From Buddleja alternifolia (lineage: Eukaryota > Streptophyta > Magnoliopsida > Lamiales > Scrophulariaceae), in the NCBI GenBank assembly GCA_019426215.1, contig CM033403.1, positions 7,400,012-7,464,011 of the forward strand: a DNA stretch of 64,000 nt, read 5' to 3'. The position numbers and the translations under genes are program-made. Within the stretch, counting starts at the first letter, position 1. Each line of letters begins with the position of its first letter. Under the pieces are notes generated by a model that had not been told where the DNA came from, did no database searches, and saw only the letters and a program-made list of their open reading frames with translations. Shown here one piece after another: positions 22,373-33,751 of the stretch.

Positions 22373-22594
22373 ATGAATTACAAAAGATCCAGTGTTATTC
22401 TGATCGTTTTTGTAATTTATATTGCATGCATGAGCAAAGTTCGCGTCGAGGCAGCGCGGGTATTATCAGAAGACTTTTCTAAGTTGAATCACCTTGTAAC
22501 ATATCCGGCAATGTTTGAGAGTGCAAAGGACACGATGTCGTTTTGGCTTCAAAAACTGGCTTCAGGACCTAGCCCTAGAGGACCCGGGCACTAA
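22373..22594 (+). CDS. PIP-like secreted signalling peptide precursor
   Basis: A 73-residue single-exon protein. Residues 1-27 form a signal peptide: basic MNYKR, a hydrophobic core at about 8-20, and likely cleavage after VRVEA. An ARVLSEDF segment and a variable middle follow. The last residues, ASGPSPRGPGH, match the SGPSxxGxGH motif of PAMP-induced secreted peptides (PIP/PIPL family), whose C-terminal peptide is released outside the cell and seen by receptor kinases such as RLK7. The start is the ATG directly before the signal peptide; a longer frame from 22124 runs through the TATA box and leader and is rejected. The gene ends on the motif, as the family does. It is the only convincing host gene here and lies between hAT and Gypsy-1 insertions. 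W-box-like sites upstream fit pathogen induction. Family call is strong; biological role is inferred. Confidence 0.87.
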   Translation: MNYKRSSVILIVFVIYIACMSKVRVEAARVLSEDFSKLNHLVTYPAMFESAKDTMSFWLQKLASGPSPRGPGH

Positions 22595-23199
22595 ATTTTG
22601 TGGGAGTTATAAGCCGTGAAATGGCATAAGCGGGAAAATATGGCTACCCAAATTAGTGATATGTTAGCATAGATTCTTTATCTTATTCAAATTTTTTTCT
22701 TTTAATGATTTTTCATTTATTAAAATTGATATAATATTCTTTAATTTTGATTGGTTTCTTTACGCATCAAGAAGGTTATACGACATCTATGTAAATACAT
22801 AAATGAATTGTTCATTTTACTCGATCTGTTGAATTTCCAATTGTTTCACTCCGAGGCATGCATCACATATATGATGAAATTCATTTTAAAAAGACAGAAT
22901 TACACTTGATTGCAACAGGAGAAATAAGTGCTTGGATGTGAAGGAATGATTTCAGGTCTTGAATGGCTATTTATATATAATTGTGGTAAAGTTATTAGTA
23001 ATTGATTGAAACAAATATCGCAACAATCAGCTATTTATTTGATACAGTCACGACTATATCGCAAAATTGAAGGAGATAAATTTAAAAAAATTATTATTTT
23101 TTAGTTGGCGAAGATACACACGTACGAAGAGCCAAACCCAGCTCTGGCCGAGGTCAAGCCAGATACACCGATTGTATTTGCTTGTCGGCCTTAGGTCTT
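22595..23199. other. 3' flank of the PIP-like gene, no other feature
   Basis: It should hold the untranslated 3' end of the peptide gene. No clear terminator or second gene is seen. The ORF at 23067-23297 runs into the Gypsy-1 LTR and is treated as spurious. Confidence 0.5.
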
Positions 23200-23569
23200 T
23201 GATACGGGCCCAGGTTCACCCCAATTCATCGACACATCAGCGCCACGTCATAGTCCCCATGTTACAAATATCACCAGCAAGCTTAAGAATTATGTAGTTT
23301 GAATTGCATTGACTTAGTCTATATTTTAGTTTCTGTCTTCCCTAAAGAGTTGAGGCCACTACGGCAACTCCCTCATAGATAGGATTAGTTAGTTGAATTC
23401 TCCCTTTGTGGTGAACGTGTTTAGCAGAAAGGTAGAAGATTAAATAGGTAGGATTGTAATTGATTTTCTCATTAAGCAAGTTGAATGAAATTTTATTTTT
23501 CTTGAATATCTCTTCTCTCCCTCCTTCGGTTCTCCTGGAGACTGCCCCTCTCGAAGTGGGTTCCTATCA
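23200..23569 (+). repeat. 5' LTR of Gypsy-1
   Basis: 370 bp from TGATACGGGCCCAGG to TTCCTATCA. Its first 131 bp recur at 38350-38480. The remainder of the 3' copy is displaced by Copia-4 and not seen in the window. Confidence 0.8.
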
Positions 23570-23570
23570 T

Positions 23571-23584
23571 TGGTGCTTTCATTG
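23571..23584 (+). promoter_or_regulatory. Putative primer binding site, Gypsy-1
   Basis: TGGTGCTTTCATTG directly after the LTR end. I have seen this sequence in the same place in plant Gypsy elements, but I did not identify its tRNA. Confidence 0.5.
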
Positions 23585-23586
23585 CC

Positions 23587-23971
23587 ATGCCTCGTTGGAA
23601 ACACGCCAATGACATCACCGCTATGCAAGATGTCATCAACTCTCTTCAAACCACCTTGGCCAGCCATGATGCTTCCATTGCTGAACTTCTTCAAGCTTCC
23701 AACAACACTCAAAACTCCATCAATACACTCGCAAAAACAAACCAAAACTCCATCACATCTCTAACAAAAACCATGAATGAAATCCTCATTTCAATCGCTC
23801 GACTCCAAAAACATCCAAATAATCCACCATCTGCCACCACCAAAACCACTTCCTGTCAAATTCCTCCTATTCTTTTAGGCTAAACACACATCACACCAAA
23901 CCCACAGCCCCTAACTGCGTATACACCCCACCCAATCCACCTCGAAATTTCTCAATTTGACGATACAGCAC
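23587..23971 (+). pseudogene. Gypsy-1 gag, part 1 (N-terminal)
   Basis: It starts MPRWKHANDITAMQDV and continues with a glutamine/asparagine-rich coiled region typical of chromovirus gag. A TAA at 23881-23883 interrupts the frame, which then continues in phase to HLEISQFDDTA at the Athila-1 insertion site. Part 2 resumes after that element at 29645, in frame once the AGCAC duplication is removed. Confidence 0.85.
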
Positions 23972-25437
23972 TGACATGCAAAATTCCTAGCAAGTGTACT
24001 AGGTCGTGCAAAGTAATAAAGTGCATTATTAGTCCGGGGTGTGTATCGTCTCCACAGGGACAATTGGATTTGATGCTCGTAATTGCTATATTACCTAACT
24101 CTAAGCTAAATCAAATTATAAGATGATGGTTGATTATACTATGAAAATAATCAAAGACAACTATGTGATAAACAAGATAATAAATCAAATGGAAAAAGAT
24201 GATTGGGTTATGATCCTACTATGTTCTATCCTATGAAAATGAACTTCTCAATTATCCGGATTCTTAGAACGTTCTTGCTATGGCGAAACCCCCTAATGTA
24301 TTTATTATTCAATCTCTTGAAATAACAAGCCTATGCTAGTTAACAACTTCCTATATCTCTATAGTGAAGATTGAATTAACTAACATGCATTTAGGTTCAA
24401 AGGAATTCCTTGTTTACGAAGATCCTACATTCAATCGGGTCATCTTATCACAAAAAGCCACACAACGCAATCGATTCTATCTCTAGTCAATTGTTACGTT
24501 ATGATGTTTGATTTTTCGATTTCCCTTTATCTATCTCCTCTCGGTCTCAAAACAAAGCCTTTTATCAAACACATGGTGATCAAGCATATGCAAGCATTAA
24601 GCATAAAATCAAACATGTAACAAGAATGTAATAAATCCGGAAATTAATGATTCATTACACACAAAACATCACAAAGTATTCACATAACCCAACCACAAAG
24701 ACGCTTAGCTCATACTTACAATAACAAGTGATTCAACAATTCTACAAGACATATTTGAAATATAAATCTAAGAGAGAGTTGAATCACTCCCTATTACAAA
24801 GTGTGAATCCAAGCTTTGATGATGAAAATGGCTCTTCAAGCTTCCTTGGGACCTCTCATGGCCTCCCCTTGGTGTTTTAGAGCAAGTCTAGCCTTTTGGT
24901 AAGTGAAGAATGTGTTAAAATGTCCAAAAACGGAGGATATAAAAAAATAGGGCAGCAGGAAACAGTGTCGCGGCATAGTAGGACCGCGGTTGTGTGCCGC
25001 GGTCCAAATCCAAGAACTTTCGCTATATAGGAATTTCATGCCGCGACACTAATGGAAATATTGCAGCTTTCGTATTTTGATATAACTATCTCTAAAAATG
25101 TCGGATTGAGGTGATTCAAGTTGCTATATGAAGCTAAGACAAAGATCTACAATATTGAAGAAGAAATCTTAGTCTGATTCGTCTTGTAAGGGGACGGAAA
25201 GCGCGTTTCTCTATGAGCATTGTGTAAAATCTTTCGTCAACTAGCTTCTTTTGTTACTTTCTTCAATTTCAAGCTCAATTTGGATCTCTTTTCTCGTCTT
25301 TCATGCGTAAATCAACTTGTATCCTACAAAACAAAATATATACCAATCAAAGCATTATGAGGGATAAAGAGTGATCAAAGTAACGATCAAATCATATTAA
25401 AATGGGGTATAAAATATTGTAAAATATGTACTTATCA
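23972..25437 (-). repeat. 3' LTR of Athila-1 (left)
   Basis: It runs from TGACATGCAAAATTCC to TACTTATCA on the plus strand, and is collinear with 28173-29639. Confidence 0.93.
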
Positions 25438-25457
25438 ACTACCCCCAAACTAGGCTA

Positions 25458-25472
25458 TGATCGTCTCGATCA
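25458..25472 (-). promoter_or_regulatory. Hairpin beside the polypurine tract, Athila-1
   Basis: TGATCG-TCT-CGATCA, a perfect 6-bp inverted repeat about 20 bp inside the LTR. Athila-2 has a hairpin at the same place with a different stem (32122-32141). Confidence 0.55.
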
Positions 25473-27042
25473 ATAAATGGCGAACAAGTCTTCATATGTT
25501 CAGATTTTACAACTTGGTTTGGGATCTTGAAAGGTTTCATGTGTCAATAATCAAGCACGTACAAGAATTAAACCCTTGAAAATGATTATGACAAGTTACA
25601 CTTTACCTAGAACACTCAACAATTTGAAAGGCCCCACACATCTTCGACTCCATCTCTAAATCATGAACTCCAAATCCATTTTTATGTCAAGAGCACACTT
25701 TAAAGAAGATTATGCAAACTCATTAGATAATAAAAACATTAAAACACTTCAAAACTTTGTTAACCTATCGGTGTGCATGAAATGTGAAAGTCAAGATCAA
25801 AAGGTCTTTTTGGCATGTAACGTAAGGCTAGGTAATGGCTTGGATGGGAATATATGGATAAAGTGACTAAACTCAAGAAAGCATACAACTCAATATCATC
25901 GAGCTAAACACTCACTCATCAACTGAATAAATCTCTAACCCCAAAACTTGTTTCTTTTAATGCTAGGGGTGGAAAAAATTATTCCTAAACCAAATAAATC
26001 ACATTGAAGCTCAGTTTGTAGCCAAGTCGAGAGAGAGCTCACATATTATATTTTTCGGTAACTTCCAATCTCTAGACTCTTTAGCTAACTTACAACATTT
26101 CTTTTTCCTCTGTTTATTTCACATAAACTCAAGACCTCAAAATTTCTCAAAATTATCACGAACCAACACAACCTTTAACCCATTGATCTATGAGATTCAA
26201 TACCCAAAACAAAAAGTACACCCAAATTAAAACCAAATGATATGAAGTTATATGCTTTCTTAATTTGGAAGATAGACTTTGTTTTTCTTTCTTTTAGGCC
26301 AAAGGTTGGTTGGTGTGGTTTGCGAAAGAAGAGCGAATGGTGGTTTTTAGTGTGCTTAGCACACTCCATTCTTATCAATAAGGCTCAAAATAAGGTCTAG
26401 AGATTATGTATTATCGCGAAGACCAATTGTAAGGTTAAAGAAAATGAAAGATGGCCTAAATCATTTCATGACTTCGCACACTCAACACACACTTCAAAGT
26501 TGACAAAATTGAAAGTTCAATGCTTTAAATCCTCTACAATTCACATAAGCATGGCTAAAAAGGCTTTCACATATAAAATACAAAAAATGATTTCATCTTA
26601 GATGAAGTAGAGACACACATACAAATCATGCTCCAAGCAAAAGTATAACAAATCATGAAAATGAAATCATTGATTATCACAGTTTTCTAATCCCAAATCA
26701 AGCATGAAACTTAACAATTGAGCACAAGTTACACCAAATCACCACATCACAATAAAATTAGGACGTCTATCCCATCCCCCAACTAATCTAGCACATTGTC
26801 ACCAATGAGCGAACATACAAATGTAAAGTAAAGGAAGGAAAGACGTCCCTGAGGTTTGAATCTATGTGATGTCCAAAAAGCGAAAGAGCAACAAGGCGAA
26901 GAGTCTGAAAATAACGCCCAGCCAGCTGTGAAGTTAGAAAAACAAGAACAAACAAAAAGCATCATCATAACATTAAAAACAAACAAAATGAGAAAAACAA
27001 AACAAAAAGAAAAATAAGGAAAATGAAAGAAAGTATGTAAAA
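25473..27042 (-). other. Athila-1 non-coding interior
   Basis: No gene is seen in 1.5 kb. It holds a second pyrimidine-rich CCCATCCCCCAAC block near 26771. Beside that block is the stem-loop CATTG-TCAC-CAATG at 26794-26807, in the same place as one in Athila-2. Confidence 0.6.
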
Positions 27043-27060
27043 TGTGGGTTGCCTCCCACA
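27043..27060 (-). promoter_or_regulatory. Hairpin TGTGGG-TTGCCT-CCCACA, Athila-1
   Basis: A perfect 6-bp stem around loop TTGCCT, just past the coding relics. Athila-2 has the same loop with stem CTTGGG/CCCAAG at 33688-33705. The minus-strand form GGGAGGCAACCC recurs after the coding region in many Athila/Tat elements as I know them. Confidence 0.65.
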
Positions 27061-27102
27061 AAGCTCTTGTTTTAAGTCATTAGCTCGACTCCCTTGCACT
27101 GC

Positions 27103-28044
27103 TCATGGTGGATCATAAGGAGCAATGCCAACTTTGTAGGGACGAGCCTTTTTATGCTTTTTCCAATTGTGTAATGGCATATCCCTTCCAATCTTTATCA
27201 TAAAACCTAGAATAATAAAAAATGAGTAAAAATTCTCTTCTATAAATATATAATTGAAATGCAAAGAGTCAAGTGTAAATTTTAGAGGAGGGGGATCACC
27301 AATTGATGGATACAATTGGTGTGTAACTATCTCAAACTCCCCTAGTCTTTGCTTTGGGAATCTCAATGATGGAATCTCCAAGTGATTTATATATCCTTTG
27401 ATCTCCTCACTTTTATCCGTAGTATCACTTGATTTCATGGTCTATGTCTTGAACGCATCATTGAGGTTGCAAACTTGGACTTGAAAACCTTCCACTATAT
27501 CCCTCCGGTGATTGATGGACTAACTTAAGAATTCAAGGGATATGATGGTAGGTGGCATTGGGTTCTTGAAGATTTCTAATATTTTTTCTTGGTCATCTGA
27601 TGGGATGGATTTCAGAGACTCTATGCTGAATTGCGAGTCCTCTAGTGATGTTGCTTTTGGAGCCTCATCGTTCTCTTCTATGCGACTCTGCGTAGTCTCT
27701 GATGATCTTTCTTCCAATAAATTAGAAAGTTGGTTCAGTTGTGCTTGTACGTTCACCATAGATGCTTCGATATTTTGAGATCGCTCATCATTCGTCTACA
27801 TCCATTGGATTATCAACTCTTGAAAACTTGGGTTTCTATCGCGTTGTTGCTGATAATTCCCTTGATTCTGAAAGTCAATCGGCTGAAATTCTTCTTGCAT
27901 CATAATATCATGTTGCAGGTATGCGGGTGAAGATCTCATAGCATAACAACTTAATGGAAAATCTTGATGAAAGTCCTGTTGATTTCTCCATCTTTGCTGG
28001 CACCAATCACAATGATGAACACCTCCACACCACGAACAAAACAC
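27103..28044 (-). pseudogene. Athila-1 gag relics
   Basis: Three short minus-strand frames look like pieces of one decayed gag. 27796-28044 has a cysteine/histidine cluster CSWCGGVHHCDWC, resembling the zinc knuckle of Athila gag, then a Gln/Asn-rich stretch. 27520-27759 has VNVQAQLNQLSNLLEERSSE and SIPSDDQEKILEIFKN. 27103-27438 ends in WKKHKKARPYKVG. The frames do not join and no protease or polymerase motif is seen. Assignment rests on context plus the Cys/His motif. Confidence 0.6.
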
Positions 28045-28172
28045 TTTACCGTCCTCGGCACCATCATCCCATTCTTGTTATGACCAATAAAAATCATAGT
28101 TGCTCATCTATTCAAGAATTAAAAAAAAAATACCAAATAACGCAATTGTCCCCTGCAATGGGGACAAAAACT

Positions 28173-29639
28173 TGACACGCAAAATTCCTAGCAAGTGTAC
28201 TAGGTTGTGCAAAGTAATAAAATGGATTATTAGTCCGAGGTGTGTATCGTCTCCACAGGGACAATTGGATTTGATGCACATAATTGCTATATTACCTAAC
28301 TCTAAGCTAAATCAAATTATAAGATGATGGTTGATTATACTATGAAAATAATCAAAGACAACTATGTGATAAACAAGATAATAAATCAAATGGAAAAAGA
28401 TGATTGGGTTATGATCCTACTATGTTCTATCCTATGAATATGAACTTCTCAATTATCCGGATTCTTAGAACGTTCTTGCTATGGCGAAACCCCCTAATGT
28501 ATTTATTATTCAATCTCTTGAAATAACAAGCCTATGCTAGTTAACAACTTCCTATATCTCTATAGTGAAGATTGAATTAACTGACATGCATTTAGGTTCA
28601 AAGGAATTCCTTGTTTACGAAGATCCTATATTCAATCGGGTCATCTTATCACAAAAAGCCACACAACGCAATCGATTCTATCTCTAGTCAATCGTTACGT
28701 TATGATGTTTGATTTTTCAATTTCCCTTTATCTATCTCCTCTGGGTCTCAAGACAAAGCATTTTATCAAACACATGGTGATCAAGCATATGCAAACATTA
28801 AGCATAAAATCAAACACGTAACAAGAATGTAATAAATCCGGAAATTAATGATTCATTACACACAAAACATCACAAAGTGTTCACATAACCCAACCACAAA
28901 GAAGCTTAGCTCATACTTACAATAACAAGTGATTCAACAATTCTACAAGACATATTTGAAACATAAATCTAAGAGAAAGAGTTGAATTACTCCCTATTAC
29001 AAAGTGTGAATCCAAGCTTTGATGATGAAAATGGCTCTTCAAGGTTCCTTGGGACCTCTTATGGCTTCCCCTTGGTGTTTTAGAGCAAGTCTAGCCTTTT
29101 GGTAAGTGAAGAATGTGTTAAAAAGTCCAAAAATGGCGGATTTAATAAAATAGGGCAGCAAGAAACATTGTCGCGACACGGTAGGACTGTGGTCGTGTAC
29201 CGCGGTCCAAATCCAAGAATTTTCGCTACTGGAATTTCGTGCCACGGCACTAATGGAAAAATCGCAGCTTTCGTAGTTTAATCATAACTATCTCTAAAAA
29301 TGTCGGATTGCGATGATTCAAGTTGCTACGCGAAGGTAAGACAAAGATATACAATATTGAAGAAGAAATCTTAGTTTGATTCGGCTTGTATTCGGATGAA
29401 AACTGCGTTTCTCTATGAGCATTATGTAAAATCTTTTGTCAACTATCTTCTTTTGTTTCTTTCTTCAATTTCAAGCTCAATTTGGATCTCTTTTCTCGTC
29501 TTTCCTGCGTAAATCAACTTGTATCCTACAAAACAAAATATATACTAATCAAAGCATTATGAGGGATAAAGAGTGATCAAAGTAACCATCAAATCATATT
29601 AAAATGGGGCATAAAATACTGTAAAATATCGACTTATCA
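28173..29639 (-). repeat. 5' LTR of Athila-1 (right)
   Basis: 1467 bp. The expected Asp-tRNA primer site just left of it is decayed: the minus strand reads CATTGCAGGGGACAA where Athila-2 has CGTTGCCGGGGA. Confidence 0.93.
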
Positions 29640-29644
29640 AGCAC

Positions 29645-30189
29645 CCCTTGATTGGCTCACACAAACAGATCGCTACTTCACACTTCATAATATCGTCGAA
29701 CACGACAAAATCAACTTGGTTTCATTCTACTTCGTTGGCCTTGCACTTAGTTAGTTCAATTGGATGTGTCAGAACCGTCAACTCACCATATAGGGCGCTT
29801 TTACCCATGCTCCAGAACTCCGCTTCCACCCGTCTTCCTACATCAACCATAAAGCCACTCTTTTCAAACTCAAGCAAAAAACCACAGTCACGGCTTACCA
29901 AAATGATTTCGAAAACATCTCCAATCGGGTTCATGGACTCTCTGACCGCCATTTACTCAATTGCTTCCTTTCCGGGCTCAAACTCGAAATCCAAAGTGAG
30001 TTACAAATCCTAAAACCCACAACAACAACAGATGCCATCGGACTCGCAAAACTTGTCGAGGACAACATCCTTGACCAACGACGCAATTCAGACAATTCGT
30101 ACACACACCCTTCACCACCACCTCCTACTCAACATCTCCTGCCACAAACCACACAACCAAGCTTACTGTCCTGACATGATACCGTATGC
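29645..30189 (+). pseudogene. Gypsy-1 gag, part 2 (capsid core)
   Basis: This continues part 1 across Athila-1: PLDWLTQTDRYFTLHNI, then LALS-stop-FNWMCQNRQLT-stop, then HPSSYINHKATLFKLKQ and the core LSDRHLLNCFLSGLKLEIQ and IGLAKLVEDNILDQRR. These are hallmark blocks of Ty3/Gypsy chromovirus capsid. Two stops replace conserved positions (the ALSWF tryptophan and the one after QLTI), and another follows near 30176. The segment ends at the Athila-2 insertion, with TATGC duplicated. Confidence 0.88.
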
Positions 30190-32103
30190 TGACACGCTAA
30201 AAGCTAACGTGCTATGATAGCAAGTGCACTAGTCGTGTGTAGTAATAAATGGATTGTAAGTCCGGATTGTCGAACCTCAAGGACTTGAATTCTAGTTTAA
30301 GATTTGTAATGAAGTGAATAAACAAAGTAAGAATAAATTCAAATAAAATTTGTAAAGAAGAAGAACAAAGATGAGCAAGTGATTTAAAACCAATTATAAA
30401 GGGAGACTAAGGCACATGCTAGGTTCAAATTGATCAAATATACTTATAAAGGTTCTTGTTGAAGGATTACACTTATATTGTTATGGTGAGAGCTTCGAGG
30501 GTAGAGAATAACCGATGTCTCGCGTATAAACTCCTATGCTTAGATCGTGATTTCCCAAATATTCCTATCCGGAAATCTAACCACTAAACATGCATTAACG
30601 TACTAGAGTTCACTCGATTAGAATCGAACAACTTCACCCGGGAATCTTTACCTATGTCTAGGGCAATTCCTCATTAGTTGCGGGTCATGATGTGAATTTC
30701 TTGCACCCTAAGTTAATTTTCTCCCGAAATATCAACCTAGGCATAAGATTCTAACATATAGTGATCAAGTATATGCAAGATAGGTAAAAACACAAATTCA
30801 CATCACATAACAATATAAGTATAACCTCAACAATCATCTATTATAAGCATATATCGCAATTTGACCTTACATGGCCTTAGTCTTATGAATTTAGTTCATG
30901 ATAGATATTATGAAAAACAATAATGAATAAATACACATGTTCATAGACATGAATGAAATGAAAAGGCTATAAAAACTCCCTCTAATGTGATAGATGATGG
31001 CCCCTTGATTGGAGCTTCAATTCATAGCTTTCTCCTCTTAGAATGATGAAGAATGGTGATGAATGAAGCTTGAGGACCGATTCCTCCTCCTCCTCTCCTC
31101 CAAGAATCTGAAATTGATAGTGAATGATGAAGAGTATGGGTTCCCCCTCCTTTTATAGCCAAAATGCAACTAAAGTATGCATTAAGAATTCCCATTAAAG
31201 TTCCCCAAAGAGAATTCCACCTAAGGTGATGCTTAAAGTTTGGCTTTTAAGATTCCAACCAGCTAAAAAATGCTGAACTTTCGGCCCTTAAGAATTCCAC
31301 CAAGCATAACCATGTGAAAACTTCAACAAAACGCATGCATGCTGCCATTTTCTTGCTTTCCAGCGCAGTCTTAGTATTTTCCTCATAAAATTCTCCACAG
31401 ATCTCCACATTGGATGATTCAAGTCCCCATGTTCAGATAAAACATAGATCTACAACTTTCCAGAAGGCCATTTTGTCCAATTCGGTCGCTAAGTATACCT
31501 AAATTACGTTTCAACATGGAGGTTGTTTCTGATTTGGCGCCCATAAAGTAAATCTACCAAGAAACACACTTATGACAACCCCTCAACACATGTGCTGAAT
31601 TATGGCCAAAAGTGATTCTTACCCATCATATAATGCTGGAATTTAGGCTGAAAAGGAGTAACATTCGGACTATCCATGCCTAGGCATGACTAGGAGGGCG
31701 TTGGGGCGTATCCTGGCACATGTACTTCTCTATTCGGCGCAGCAATCGTATTTCCTTCACAATTATCTCTATAGACCTCCGATTTGGATGTTTCAAGTTC
31801 CCATTTGAAGCTAAGACATACATCTAAAACTTTGTAGAAGGAAACTTTGTCTAAGTCGGTCTCTAAATGTACGGAATTATCGCTCTAATGTGGTAGGACA
31901 TGCATAAACCGCCTAGGTGTTGAAAAACATGCTTGAACTTGTTTTGTACATCGTTTTTCTTCCCTTTTCTTCATGTATTCTCATTTATTACCTGTATTCA
32001 CTTAACACACCTATTAAATGCAAATGTGACATGATTTAAGCAATAAGTGAATCCAAATCATAAGAATTACGGTCTTAAAAACACGTAAAAACACCTCTTA
32101 TCA
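30190..32103 (-). repeat. 3' LTR of Athila-2 (left)
   Basis: 1914 bp from TGACACGCTAAAAGC to CCTCTTATCA on the plus strand. The polypurine tract (GTTTGGGGGTGT on the minus strand) adjoins at 32104-32115. Confidence 0.95.
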
Positions 32104-32121
32104 ACACCCCCAAACTTATCA

Positions 32122-32141
32122 ATTGCTCGACCTCGAGCAAT
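32122..32141 (-). promoter_or_regulatory. Hairpin beside the polypurine tract, Athila-2
   Basis: ATTGCTCG-ACCT-CGAGCAAT, a perfect 8-bp stem with a 4-base loop. It is at the same position as the Athila-1 hairpin but has a different stem sequence. Confidence 0.6.
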
Positions 32142-33687
32142 AAGAGCTATAAGGCAAGACCAACATCATTCAATGGGAGAAAACAAAACAACTAACTAAC
32201 TCACTTTCGTGGAGTAAACGATTGCACTTAGCGGGTGCAACAAGCCTTTAAACCTTTGAGTTACCTCAAAGGACGAGTTATAGTCTCGTGAGGGTTTGCA
32301 TACGATATACCCACAAAATCTAGCAAATTTTCAATCCCAACCGAATCAACACATCTCAATATGATCAACAAGAATGAATGGCATAAAATCAACCTGTTAA
32401 AGTTCACAAATATATATATACATATCAATTACTTTTGCTCATGTGACACCAATACTTGAAACGACTTCCTAGGGTGTAGTGAAAAATAAATTTAGGGTAT
32501 TATAGTCGAGAGGCATCCTTACCAAATTTTGGACATTAATCCCATATCTATCAACTTTTGATCAAACACAAGGCACAATAATTATAGATAATCTCATAGC
32601 CATTTAAATTTCATTATCTCAAATATTCAACATTCAATTCATATGGAATTTCCATTAAACTTCATTAAGGCTAGATCATTTGCAATGTTTTATTCCATTA
32701 GGCTTTCTATGACACCCATGTAACAAGTTTTAGATCAATGACTCCCAAACTAGATAGTTTTGGGGCATTAAGTGTAGAGACACTCCTAAGGATTTAATCA
32801 CTCGAGTATCAAAGGCCACGAAAGAAAACTAGATCTTTTGAACAATTCACTTCTTTTGGCTTGAGCATAGCTCAAATTAGCATAATAGTACAGTATATAG
32901 GTATGAAACTTTTCACCTCCGGTACGTATTAGCCTGACCACTTTTGGTCATACCAAAATTTAACCTTTTCAATTCATTGTTAGCATATAAAATTACTACT
33001 CAACTTATAACTTTATGAGAAATCTAAGTTAATATTTCTGGGAATAATTCCTTAAGTGTTTCAAGATGGTTATCCTCTCAACTCCTCTACCTTCGATTTA
33101 AGTGCATTGTGAATCATCTAAAGAATCAATTCTAGTCTAAGGTCTCCACGAGCAATTTCAAAGATATATATTCCATTAAATTCAAATTATTTCAAGAATT
33201 CATGCCATTTTTCCAAGTCAATCAATTTCAATGCATCAATTGGAAGGACTAAAAATTTTTCATGCTTGATTTTCTCAACAAAGAAGCATATAAACATGAT
33301 ATCAAACAAACTTTCCCTAAAATTAAGCTAAAAATTAGGATTGCACCATCAAAGTTCAAAATAAGTACTCTTCTAAACACCCCCAAACTTAAATCCAACA
33401 TTGTCCCCAATGTTGTTACAACAAGCATACACAACAGTAAAAGAACACTTACAACCAAGGATGTTGAAAAACATCCTTAAACTTCCAATACATAATCCTA
33501 TAGCTTTTCCTCCTCTCGAGTAAAATGAGCATGGTCCAAATTTGCATCATATCTAACACTTCAACTTTTCAAACCATCAAGCATAAGAAAACATACATGC
33601 CAAAAGTGCATGTTTGAACACAACATAAAGAAACAAACTAAACAAAACAAAAACAAAATAAAAAAAAAAGAAAAACAAACTTACAAA
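32142..33687 (-). other. Athila-2 non-coding interior
   Basis: No gene is recognised. It contains a second polypurine-like block (CACCCCCAAACTTAA, 33378-33392) and the perfect inverted repeat CAACATTG-TCCC-CAATGTTG at 33396-33415. The 69- and 72-residue frames at 33249-33480 overlap on opposite strands and look accidental. Confidence 0.6.
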
Positions 33688-33705
33688 CTTGGGTTGCCTC
33701 CCAAG
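33688..33705 (-). promoter_or_regulatory. Hairpin CTTGGG-TTGCCT-CCCAAG, Athila-2
   Basis: A perfect 6-bp stem around loop TTGCCT, 45 bp after the protease stop. The stem differs from that of Athila-1 at two pairs, both with compensating changes. Confidence 0.65.
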
Positions 33706-33751
33706 AAGCGCTAGTTTAGAGTCGGTAGCTCGACTTTGTGCTCTTTGAGGT

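Larger units (their letters stand above)
23972..29639 (-). mobile_element. Athila-1: reduced Athila/Tat-type Gypsy element
   Basis: LTRs of 1466 and 1467 bp are flanked by the perfect duplication AGCAC (23967-23971 and 29640-29644). The interior is only 2.7 kb, with gag relics and no reverse transcriptase or integrase. A polypurine tract, TAGTTTGGGGGTAGT on the minus strand, abuts the left LTR, and a blurred primer site lies at the right LTR. The LTRs differ by dozens of substitutions by eye, so this copy is older than Athila-2. Confidence 0.93.
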
